49,239 bases of DNA, taken from positions 1-49,239 of the forward strand of contig JAZTYJ010000014.1 in the NCBI GenBank assembly GCA_045636865.1, written 5' to 3'. Below the pieces are notes generated by a model. It was not told the DNA's origin, searched no databases, and worked only from the letters and a program-made list of their open reading frames with translations. Position numbers and translations under genes: made by a program. The first letter of the stretch is position 1, and every line of letters starts with the position of its first letter. Positions 42,495 to 49,239 of this stretch are shown here, piece by piece. Source of the DNA: SIG480 sp045636865 (GTDB taxonomy: Bacteria > Bacillota > Clostridia > Oscillospirales > JAAYXM01).

Positions 42495-43772
42495 ATGTTA
42501 GATATCAGAGTAATCAGAGAAAATCCCGAAAAGGTAAAAGCAGCTCTTTCACGCCGCTGCAAGGACTACGGCGCAGAAGTAGATCGAGTTCTCGAGCTTG
42601 ATGCACGCCGTCGCGAAATCCTCGGCAAAAGCGAGAGCATCAAGGCAGAGCAGAATGCCGCTTCAAAGAAGATTCCGCAGCTTAAGAAGGCAGGAGAGGA
42701 CACCACTGCCCTCTTTGCAGAGCTTAAGAAGCTTGCAGACGAGATAAAGGAGCTTGAGGGTGAGCTCAAGACGGTTGAAGACGAGCTCAACACAGCACTC
42801 CTCGTTATCCCGAACACTCCGAACGATGATATCCCCGACGGCCCCGACTCTGACTCAAACGTTGAGCTTCGCCGCGACGGTACTCCGCGCGCATTCGACT
42901 TTGAGCCAAAGGCTCACTGGGACATCGGCGAAGACCTCGGCATCCTCGATCCGCAGGCCGCCGCAAAGGTTACAGGCGCACGCTTCCATTTCTACAAGGG
43001 TGCAGGCGCACAGCTTGAGCGCGCAGTCATAAACTTCTACCTCGACACCCACACAAGCCGCGGCTACACAGAAGTTTTCCCGCCGTTTATGGTCAACCGC
43101 GCATCAATGACAGGCACAGGTCAGCTCCCGAAGTTTGAGGAGGACGCATTCCACCTCGGACGCGAAGACTTCTTCCTCATCCCGACAGCCGAAGTTCCGG
43201 TCACGAACATCCACCGCGACGAAATCCTCGACGGTGCAGACCTCCCGATTAAATACTGTGCATATTCAGCTTGCTTCCGCGCAGAAGCGGGAAGCGCCGG
43301 CCGCGACACACGCGGACTTATCCGTCAGCATCAGTTCAATAAGGTTGAGCTTGTCAAGTTTGCAAATCCGGACAACTCATACGACGAGCTCGAGGCTCTC
43401 ACAAATGATGCCGAGTTTGTTCTCAAATCGCTCGGTCTTCCGTACCGCGTAGTTTGCCTCTGCGCAGGCGACCTCGGCTTCTCATCTGCAAAGACATACG
43501 ACATCGAAGTATGGATGCCGTCATACGACAGATATCTCGAAATCTCATCCTGCTCAAACTTTGAGGATTATCAGGCACGCCGCGCAACTATCCGCTTCCG
43601 CGAGGAGGCAGGAGCAAAGCCGCGCCTTCTCCACACACTCAACGGCTCGGGCGTTGCTATCGGCAGAACGGTTGCCGCTATCCTTGAAAACTACCAGAAC
43701 GCAGACGGCTCGGTTACTATCCCCGAGGTTCTCCGCAAGTACATGGGCGGCAGAGAAAAGATTGAAAAATAA
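42495..43772 (+). CDS. serS: Seryl-tRNA synthetase
   Basis: The 425-residue class II synthetase has the long N-terminal coiled coil arm (about 28-100) and motif 2 CFRAEAGSAGRDTRGLIRQHQF (split by position near 272-293), and motif 3 LNGSGVAIGRTVAAILEN near 384. It charges tRNA-Ser. AAGAAAG precedes ATG. Length is normal. Confidence 0.96.
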   Translation: MLDIRVIRENPEKVKAALSRRCKDYGAEVDRVLELDARRREILGKSESIKAEQNAASKKIPQLKKAGEDTTALFAELKKLADEIKELEGELKTVEDELNTALLVIPNTPNDDIPDGPDSDSNVELRRDGTPRAFDFEPKAHWDIGEDLGILDPQAAAKVTGARFHFYKGAGAQLERAVINFYLDTHTSRGYTEVFPPFMVNRASMTGTGQLPKFEEDAFHLGREDFFLIPTAEVPVTNIHRDEILDGADLPIKYCAYSACFRAEAGSAGRDTRGLIRQHQFNKVELVKFANPDNSYDELEALTNDAEFVLKSLGLPYRVVCLCAGDLGFSSAKTYDIEVWMPSYDRYLEISSCSNFEDYQARRATIRFREEAGAKPRLLHTLNGSGVAIGRTVAAILENYQNADGSVTIPEVLRKYMGGREKIEK

Positions 43773-43815
43773 ATACAAGCCGTATAATTCAAATAATATA
43801 TTACAGTTTGAAATC

Positions 43816-43844
43816 AAAAACACCGCCATTTCGGCGGTGTTTTT
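43816..43844 (+). terminator. Terminator of the parAB-serS region
   Basis: AAAAACACCGCC (43816-43827) pairs with GGCGGTGTTTTT (43833-43844) around ATTTC. Confidence 0.92.
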
Positions 43845-43887
43845 TTGTAATTATGAATTATGAATTCAGAGTGCTGAATTTATAGCA

Positions 43888-43935
43888 AAAAGGCTCCCCT
43901 GTGCAAGGAGAGCTCGTGTCGATGCCCTCATCGAC
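43888..43935. repeat. Short interspersed repeat, copy A
   Basis: AAAAAGGCTCCCCTGTGCAA is followed by GGAGAGCT and GTCGATG...CATCGAC. The same opening recurs at 44456. The arms form imperfect hairpins. It lies in a gene-free interval. Confidence 0.55.
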
Positions 43936-44019
43936 CTTTACGAAATATCTCCGAAAATATTTTTGGAAATTTTTGGAATTTTCTTCATAAAACCTCTTCC
44001 ATTTTTCAACACAATGTGC

Positions 44020-44189
44020 TATACTATACTCACCACACAAAATAATATCACCTTATTTCAGAACGACGGGGGTACGTTTATAAAAAATGTGCACTCCCTC
44101 CTGGCGTTCTGTTATGGTGATTTTGTGTGGTAACAAATAGGAGTTGCGCGTTTTTTGGCGCGTGGCTTCGGTCATGCGCTTTTTTATTT
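44020..44189 (+). ncRNA. Candidate structured leader RNA, copy 2 of the repeated element
   Basis: An extended -10 (TGCTATACT, ending 44025) predicts a start near 44032. From there ACCACACAAA, ATCACC and CAGAACG pair in nested order with CGTTCTG, GGTGAT and TTTGTGTGGT (44105-44131), giving a stem of about 23 pairs. Then GGAGTTGCGCG and a terminator stem, GCGCGTG/CATGCGC with TTTTTTATTT, follow. The last 75 bases match 30914-30988. The layout resembles an attenuated leader ahead of the 41-residue ORF. Confidence 0.6.
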
Positions 44190-44253
44190 GCGCATGAGAG
44201 GGATAGAAGTGGAACGGTTGTGGGCCTTTTGCCTGTGAAGGGGGTTTTAAAAA

Positions 44254-44379
44254 ATGCCTGATTACGAAAAGATGTACTATGAGCTTTTTGGCGGCATAAC
44301 AGATGCTATTGAGAGGCTCAAAAAGCTTCAGCAAAAAACCGAAGAGCTCTACATCAAAACTTCCGAAAAGGAAAATTAG
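44254..44379 (+). CDS. 41-residue protein behind the structured leader
   Basis: The ORF starts at ATG 44254, 10 bases after AAGGGGG, and encodes an amphipathic helical protein. It begins MPDYEKMYYELFGGITDAI and continues with ERLKKLQQKTEELYIK. It is followed within 5 bases by its own terminator. The helix has Leu/Ile spacing of a short coiled coil. I do not know a function; similar small proteins may exist in gut Firmicutes, but I cannot verify that. Confidence 0.65.
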   Translation: MPDYEKMYYELFGGITDAIERLKKLQQKTEELYIKTSEKEN

Positions 44380-44383
44380 GCAG

Positions 44384-44416
44384 GATAGCACTCAAAGATT
44401 TCTTTGGGTGCTTATC
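44384..44416 (+). terminator. Terminator of the 41-residue ORF
   Basis: GCACTCAAAGA pairs with TCTTTGGGTGC, extended by GATA and TTATC, followed by a T-rich run. Confidence 0.85.
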
Positions 44417-44455
44417 TTTTTTATATTCATTCCTGTCGGTGCAGTTGCGCTAATA

Positions 44456-44670
44456 AAAAGTCTCCCCTGTGCAATGAGAGCTGTCGAAACGCAGTGAGAC
44501 TGCGGGGTTGTTGTAGGGAACGCCCTGCGTGGCGTTTTGCGGAATGACACATAGGTCATTCCCTACGATTTATTGTAGAGATGCATTCGCGAACGTCCCG
44601 TGGGGCGATGAGGGCATCCATTCCTGCGATGCGGTATATTCCGTAGGGGCGACGTCTTGCATCCGTCAAC
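44456..44670. repeat. Cluster of interspersed palindromic repeats
   Basis: The interval 44420-44690 has no gene. AAAAAGTCTCCCCTGTGCAA at 44456 is copy B of the repeat at 43888. TTGTAGGGAACGCC, GGAATGAC-ACATAG-GTCATTCC (near 44541-44563) and CCGTAGGGGCGAC match the GTAGGG-flanked hairpins at 32.9 kb. It appears to be a nest of degenerate repeats. Confidence 0.6.
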
Positions 44671-44687
44671 TCCCAATTCTGCATTAA

Positions 44688-44713
44688 AAAAAGCACCCTT
44701 GCGGGTGCTTTTT
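44688..44713 (-). terminator. Terminator of the pot operon
   Basis: AAAAAGCACCC (44688-44698) pairs with GGGTGCTTTTT (44703-44713), 2 bases after the potD stop on the minus strand. Confidence 0.92.
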
Positions 44714-44715
44714 CA

Positions 44716-45744
44716 CTAGCTCATCTGTGTTTTGATTTCTGTCCAGATTTCGTCGTAAATCTTTGTCTTATCGCCGAGCGATGAGAAGATTTCGAGGTTA
44801 TACTTTGTGATGTCGGGGTATGCCGTCGGGTCTTTTCCCGCCTCGCCCATAAGCTCGCGCGCCGCGCTCATCGGTGATGAATATCCGATGTATTCCGCGT
44901 TCTGTGCGGCGATGTCGGGGCGGCACATAAAGTTTATAAACTTCTCTGCCGCTGCCTTGTTGCGGCAGTTTTTCGGAATGCACATTGAGTCAAAGAAGAT
45001 ATTTGAGCCTTCCTTCGGGATAACATACTCAAGGTCGGAGTTGAAGCTCTTGCAGTACACCGCGTCGCCTGCGTAGACGAGTGCGAGCGCCGCCTCACCT
45101 GCTATCATCTTATCCTTGACCTCATCGACTACCCACGTAAGAACAAGCGGACACTGCTCAATGAGCTTTGCCTTTGCAGCCTCGAGTGCTTCGGGGTTCA
45201 AGTCATTTAAGCTGTAGCCGAGATACTTGAGTGTTGTGCCGATGGCATCGCGCTGGCTGTTCATCATAATGATGTTGTTTTCGTATTTCGGATCCCACAA
45301 GCTTTCCCAGCTGTCGATCGGACCGTCTACCATCGTCTTGTTGTAGAGGATGCCGACCGTTCCCCACATATACGGAACAGAATACTTGTTTTCGGGGTCA
45401 AACGAGAGGTTTTTATACTCCGGATCAATGTTTGCGTAGTTTTCGATGCCCGAAAAGTCGATGGGTGCGAGCATATCCTCTTCTATCATACGCTCAATCA
45501 TATAGTCAGACGGAATAAGAATGTCGTATGAATTGTTTGAGTTTTTAATTTTCGTATACATATCCTCGTTCTGCTCAAACATTTCGTAGATAACGCGGAT
45601 ATTTTCTTCTTCCTCAAACTGCTCGATAACTCCGGGCGCGATGTAATCACCCCAGTTGTAGACTCTCAAGACCTCTCTGTCGTCTCCGCAGGAAGCAAAG
45701 AGGAAAAGCATTGCGGAAAGCATAAAAAGAACTAACTTTTTCAT
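44716..45744 (-). CDS. potD: Spermidine/putrescine-binding lipoprotein
   Basis: The 342-residue protein has a lipoprotein signal with lipobox FASC (Cys19). The mature part opens with VLRVYNWGDYI, the polyamine-binding core of PotD/PotF, then YDILIPSDYMIERM and VPYMWGTVGILYNK. It captures extracellular polyamine for PotABC. ATG overlaps the end of potC by 4 bases. Confidence 0.93.
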   Translation of the reverse strand: MKKLVLFMLSAMLFLFASCGDDREVLRVYNWGDYIAPGVIEQFEEEENIRVIYEMFEQNEDMYTKIKNSNNSYDILIPSDYMIERMIEEDMLAPIDFSGIENYANIDPEYKNLSFDPENKYSVPYMWGTVGILYNKTMVDGPIDSWESLWDPKYENNIIMMNSQRDAIGTTLKYLGYSLNDLNPEALEAAKAKLIEQCPLVLTWVVDEVKDKMIAGEAALALVYAGDAVYCKSFNSDLEYVIPKEGSNIFFDSMCIPKNCRNKAAAEKFINFMCRPDIAAQNAEYIGYSSPMSAARELMGEAGKDPTAYPDITKYNLEIFSSLGDKTKIYDEIWTEIKTQMS

Positions 45745-46532
45745 ACGTTCATACTCCTTTTCTTTTCATTCTGATTTTTAGCTGAACCTACGTTTGCCGC
45801 GATTAAGATTATGAAGATAACCGCAAACATAATTGTTGAAAGCGCGTTGATTTCGGGCTTTATGCCGCGCTTTGCCATAGTGTAGATCGAAATTGAAAGG
45901 TTGCTTACGCCGTTTCCCGTTGTGAAGAAGCTTATGATGAAGTCGTCTATCGACATCGTGAGCGCAAGCAAAAATCCCGTGCCGATGCCGGGGAGAAGCT
46001 CAGGAAATATTACTCTCCAGAACGAGTTCCACGGCGTACAGCCGAGGTCCTGCGCGGCATCGTACAAGCTCCAGTCAAGCTGTCTCACCTTCGGGAGCAC
46101 CGTAAGTATGACATACGGGATGCAGAAGGTGATGTGTGCAATCAGCATCGTGAAAAATCCGAGGTCAAAACCAATAAACGTAAAGAGGAGCATAAGCGAT
46201 ACGCCCGTAACGATTTCGGCATTGAGCATCGGGATATACGCGATTGACAAAATGAGCGATGTTCCCTTTCTCTTTCCTCTGCCGAGACCGTATGCCGCCA
46301 TCGTTCCGATGATGGTTGAGATGAGCGCGGCGAGAAATCCGCAGAGGAGAGTGGTGTAGAGCGCGGACATAATCGCGTCGTTTGAAAAGAGCTGCTTATA
46401 CCAGTCAAACGTAAAGCCGTGCCACACGGCGCGCGACTTTGACGCGTTGAATGAATACACCATAAGAACGACTATCGGCGCGTAGAGGAACAAAAGAACG
46501 AGACCGAGGTAGGCTTTTGATAATTTCTTCAT
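45741..46532 (-). CDS. potC: Spermidine/putrescine ABC permease
   Basis: The 263-residue protein has six membrane helices and the BPD transport loop, LPKVRQLDWSLYDAAQDLGCTP, of the EAA type. The order B then C and similarity to PotC support the call. It overlaps potB and potD by 4 bases each, so the operon is translationally coupled. Confidence 0.92.
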   Translation of the reverse strand: MKKLSKAYLGLVLLFLYAPIVVLMVYSFNASKSRAVWHGFTFDWYKQLFSNDAIMSALYTTLLCGFLAALISTIIGTMAAYGLGRGKRKGTSLILSIAYIPMLNAEIVTGVSLMLLFTFIGFDLGFFTMLIAHITFCIPYVILTVLPKVRQLDWSLYDAAQDLGCTPWNSFWRVIFPELLPGIGTGFLLALTMSIDDFIISFFTTGNGVSNLSISIYTMAKRGIKPEINALSTIMFAVIFIILIAANVGSAKNQNEKKRSMNV

Positions 46533-47365
46533 CGCAAAACTCTGCCTCCGTTTCCGTTATTATTTTCGACGTCGCCGCGGTTTATGAAGTACATAAACGC
46601 AAGGACTATAATCATAACGATAACGCTTATCGCGCTTCCGAAGTGCCAGTCGTTGACGACGCGGAACTGCTGCTCGATAACGTCGCCGATAAGCGGAACC
46701 TTGCCGCCGCCCATGAGCTGGGAGATGACAAACGTCGTAACACTCGGGACAAATACCATCGCAACGCCCGAGAGGATTCCCGGAATTGAGAAGGGAAGCG
46801 TAACCTTCATAAACGCCTGAACGTTGTTTGCACCAAGGTCTGCCGCCGCCTCCAAAAGACTCTGATCAAGCTTTAAAAGCGTTATGTAAATCGGCATTAT
46901 CATAAACGGAATGTAGTTATACACCGTTCCGAGAATGACCGCACCCTCGTTGTAGAGAAAATGCACCTTCTCAAAGCCGAGGGATGTAAGCACCGTATTT
47001 ATAAGCCCTGTGTTTTCCAGAATTGAGAGCCATGAATACGTGCGGAGAAGAAAATTCATCCACATCGGGAGAAGAATGAGTATTATAATGATAACTTTAA
47101 AGCGCGACTTGCTCCTTGCGAGGATATACGCAACGGGATATCCGCAGAAAATGCAGATAAGCGTTGAGATTATCGCAACCTTGAAGCTTCGGAGCAGGAC
47201 ACCCGCATACATCGGGTCAGAAAGTCGCAAAAAAGCATCAAAGGAAAACACCGCGCCCGATGCCGCCTCTTTCGTGAATGCGAAGTAGAAAACTATCGCA
47301 AGCGGAAAAATAACGAAAACGGCAGTCCAGACATAAAGCGGTATCATAAATATCGTCTTTTTCAA
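46529..47365 (-). CDS. potB: Spermidine/putrescine ABC permease
   Basis: The 278-residue protein has six membrane helices and the EAA loop LLEAAADLGANNVQAFMKVTLP. The start MKKTIFMIPLYVW overlaps the end of potA by 4 bases. With PotC it forms the membrane channel for polyamine import. Confidence 0.92.
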   Translation of the reverse strand: MKKTIFMIPLYVWTAVFVIFPLAIVFYFAFTKEAASGAVFSFDAFLRLSDPMYAGVLLRSFKVAIISTLICIFCGYPVAYILARSKSRFKVIIIILILLPMWMNFLLRTYSWLSILENTGLINTVLTSLGFEKVHFLYNEGAVILGTVYNYIPFMIMPIYITLLKLDQSLLEAAADLGANNVQAFMKVTLPFSIPGILSGVAMVFVPSVTTFVISQLMGGGKVPLIGDVIEQQFRVVNDWHFGSAISVIVMIIVLAFMYFINRGDVENNNGNGGRVLR

Positions 47366-48471
47366 CTCTCTGCCTCCCCGTTTTCAACTGCGGCAACAGT
47401 CTTTGCTTTTGCCTTTATGTCGGGAGAGTTTTCACTCTTGTGCATAACCTGAATGTCCTGCGGAGCAACGCGGAGAGAAACGCGCGTGCCCGGAGGGCAG
47501 TTGACGGTTGACTGGGCAAGGATAATCTCACCGTGGCAGTCAACGCGCATTTCGTAGTGAACGCCTTTGAATATCGAAGAGACAACCTCGCCGCACGGAA
47601 ATTCCGCATTGAGCGACTCAAGGCGGACGTCTTCCGGACGGAGAACAACGTCAACCGGAGCGTTTTCGCCAAAGCCCGCGTCAACACAGTCGAAAATGTG
47701 GCCGAGGAAGGAGACCTTGTAATCGCAGATCATCTTTGCCGGAAGGATGTTGCTGTCGCCGATGAAATCCGCGACGAATGCGTTCTTCGGCTCGTTGTAG
47801 ATATCCTGCGGAGTGCCTATCTGCTGAATCTTGCCGCCGTTCATAACAACGATGGTGTCAGACATCGTAAGCGCTTCTTCCTGGTCGTGTGTAACGTATA
47901 CAAAGGTGATTCCGCTCTCCTGCTGAATCCTCTTTAGCTCAATCTGCATCTCCTTGCGGAGCTTTAAGTCGAGCGCACCGAGCGGCTCGTCCAGAAGCAG
48001 AATATCGGGCTTGTTTATAAGTGCGCGCGCAACAGCAACCCGCTGCTGCTGACCGCCCGAGAGCGTCGTAACATCGCGGTCGCGGAAACCCTTGAGGCTG
48101 ACAAGCTCAAGCATCTCGTCAACGTCGCGGTCGATTTTCTTTTTGTCCCACTTCTTGATGTTCGGTCCGAATGCGATGTTCTCGCCGACCGTCATCTTCG
48201 GAAAAAGTGCGTATCTCTGAAAAACGGTGTTGATGTTTCTCTTGTGCGGGGGAAGGTCGTTTATGCACTTTCCCTGATAGAAGAGGTTTCCCTCCGTCGG
48301 CTTTAAAAAGCCGCCGATGATGCGGAGAAGCGTTGTCTTTCCGCAGCCTGAAGGACCAAGCAGCGTAAGAAACTCGTTTTTCTCTATGTAAAGGTTAATT
48401 CCGTTTAAAACGTTCATACCGTCGTCAAAGACTTTATGAATGCCCGAAAGCTCAAGAATACGTTCTCCCAT
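47362..48471 (-). CDS. potA: Spermidine/putrescine ABC ATP-binding protein
   Basis: The 369-residue ATPase has Walker A GPSGCGKTT, signature LSGGQQQRV, Walker B LLDEPLGALD and H-loop THDQEEA, then a C-terminal TOBE regulatory domain from about 240 with VVLRPEDVRLE. It powers polyamine uptake. It is followed by potB at a 4-base overlap and preceded by a PuuR-like gene. Confidence 0.94.
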   Translation of the reverse strand: MGERILELSGIHKVFDDGMNVLNGINLYIEKNEFLTLLGPSGCGKTTLLRIIGGFLKPTEGNLFYQGKCINDLPPHKRNINTVFQRYALFPKMTVGENIAFGPNIKKWDKKKIDRDVDEMLELVSLKGFRDRDVTTLSGGQQQRVAVARALINKPDILLLDEPLGALDLKLRKEMQIELKRIQQESGITFVYVTHDQEEALTMSDTIVVMNGGKIQQIGTPQDIYNEPKNAFVADFIGDSNILPAKMICDYKVSFLGHIFDCVDAGFGENAPVDVVLRPEDVRLESLNAEFPCGEVVSSIFKGVHYEMRVDCHGEIILAQSTVNCPPGTRVSLRVAPQDIQVMHKSENSPDIKAKAKTVAAVENGEAES

Positions 48472-48512
48472 TTCATTCTCCTGTCATATATCAAAAGTTT
48501 AGTATAGATATC

Positions 48513-49058
48513 TTAAAAGTTAGGTGGTGAAGAAACCCAGATAATCTTCGCCGCGCTCTTTCCGCGGTTTTTGATGCTGTGTTGCTTGTCGGCTTTGAAG
48601 TAGAACGCGTCGCCGCGCGCAAGCTTCATCGTCTGCATACCGAGCCTCAATGTAATCGAGCCCGAAAGCACATACCCGAACTCCTCGCCGTTGTGAGGCA
48701 TATCCACCGGAGTTTCCATACCGGGAAGAAGGTCGTAGAGAATAGGCTCCATATCGTTTTTCTGCGCGGTTGAGACGAGCCACGTCATACTGCCGACATT
48801 GTCGATATTCTTGACGCACATATCCTCGCCCTTAAACACCGTCTGTGCACTGTCTCCCGTCTGCGCGAAGAACTCTTCAAATGAAGTGCCGAGCGCGTCG
48901 AAGATGTCCGAGAGCGTTGCAAGGCTCGGTGACGTCTGGTTCGACTCAAGCTGAGAAATAAAGCCCTTTGAAAGCTCGCAACGGTCTGCAAGCTCCTGTT
49001 GGGTAAGCCCGTAATAGAGGCGCAGAAGCTTTATTCTGCCGCCAATATCGATATTCAT
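48513..49058 (-). CDS. XRE-cupin regulator (PuuR-like)
   Basis: The 181-residue protein starts at MNIDIGGRIKLLRL, behind GGGGAGG. Residues 5-65 form an HTH (LTQQELADRCELSKGFISQLE). A cupin domain follows from about 105 (PHNGEEFGYVLSGSITLRLG, then KADKQHSIKN). Such proteins in this context sense polyamine and control pot genes. It lies 41 bases upstream of potA in the same direction and is probably the operon's repressor. Confidence 0.88.
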   Translation of the reverse strand: MNIDIGGRIKLLRLYYGLTQQELADRCELSKGFISQLESNQTSPSLATLSDIFDALGTSFEEFFAQTGDSAQTVFKGEDMCVKNIDNVGSMTWLVSTAQKNDMEPILYDLLPGMETPVDMPHNGEEFGYVLSGSITLRLGMQTMKLARGDAFYFKADKQHSIKNRGKSAAKIIWVSSPPNF

Positions 49059-49093
49059 AAAGCTACCTCCCCGATTTCTGCCCCGACTACGCC

Positions 49094-49133
49094 AAAAAAA
49101 CCACAACGGAAGAGGTTTTCTCCGGCGGTGGTT
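49094..49133 (-). promoter_or_regulatory. Possible attenuator in the PuuR-pot leader
   Basis: On the minus strand AACCAC and CGGA pair with TCCG and GTGGTT (arms within 49099-49133), followed by seven T at 49094-49100. A second stem, CAAAGTTT/AAACTTTG (49157-49181), lies upstream. Both are between the promoter and the regulator gene, so a leader terminator is likely. The ligand, if any, is unknown. Confidence 0.55.
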
Positions 49134-49201
49134 CTTTCATCTTTTGCTCTGCGGGACAAAGTTTCGTAAAAATAAACTTTGAGTTTAATATTAGGAATAA
49201 A

Positions 49202-49230
49202 ATATAACATATATTCCCCCGTTTGTCAAT
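49202..49230 (-). promoter_or_regulatory. Promoter of the PuuR-potABCD operon
   Basis: On the minus strand TTGACA (49225-49230) and TATATT (49202-49207) have 17-base spacing, giving a leader of about 135 bases. Confidence 0.8.
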
Positions 49231-49239
49231 AGTTTTTTC

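Noticed and set aside
44053..44391. 112-codon leftward frame over the structured leader
   Set aside because: It is antisense to the 41-residue ORF and its leader, with no ribosome site or domain.
1..49239. CRISPR arrays, tRNA or rRNA genes
   Set aside because: No regularly spaced direct repeats and no tRNA T-loop or acceptor-stem patterns were seen in the spacers.

Overview
The window reads as chromosomal DNA of a Gram-positive anaerobe of the class Clostridia, probably an uncultured gut lineage near the Oscillospirales. The support is a CIRCE-controlled hrcA-grpE-dnaK-dnaJ operon, a PyrR-type attenuator, a CpsCD-style tyrosine kinase pair, an S-layer-homology protein, zapA linked to a U32 peptidase gene, and a DUF896 protein. 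No rRNA, tRNA, CRISPR array or transposase was seen. The lineage is an inference from gene content only.

Layout. Bases 1-2190 hold the end of a galactose/methylgalactoside ABC operon (mglA tail, mglC, a 34-residue membrane peptide). An XRE regulator and an aroE-aroK fusion diverge around 2.9 kb. Bases 4.3-8.5 kb carry a BY-kinase operon (cpsC, cpsD, cpsB) ending in an S-layer protein. A small membrane protein and a FAD-dependent dehydrogenase follow. A leftward operon at 18.7-10.7 kb links division and elongation genes: zapA, U32 peptidase, dut, maf, mreC, mreD, PBP2, with an iron alcohol dehydrogenase at its end.

Bases 18.8-21.7 kb encode a P-type ATPase homologue that has lost every catalytic motif, overlapping a CYTH-domain gene. 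A uracil permease behind a PyrR-type attenuator follows, then four leftward small genes (HAD, YgjV, DUF896, GNAT). The heat-shock operon occupies 30.4-25.3 kb, and both spacers flanking dnaK contain palindromic elements. Bases 30.4-33.5 kb mix repeats with degV, an HTH membrane protein and a GNAT gene. Bases 33.5-35.4 kb form a compact switch: a self-cleaving S24 repressor faces an operon of three small proteins ending in a sigma-like protein, with matching operators at both promoters.

Next come an orphan MsmK-type sugar ATPase, a ribbon-helix-helix protein with ClpB, two parS sites (one doubling as a terminator), parA-parB, a coiled-coil membrane protein and serS. The 43.8-44.7 kb interval carries repeats and a self-contained unit: a structured leader, an internal terminator, a 41-residue ORF and its own terminator. 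The core of that leader recurs at 30.9 kb. The window ends with a leftward polyamine operon (PuuR-like regulator, potABCD) behind a possible attenuator.

The strongest candidates for undescribed biology are the motif-less P-type ATPase with CYTH partner, the 41-residue ORF with its duplicated leader RNA, and the S24/sigma-like switch. All functions are read from sequence motifs; no search was run.
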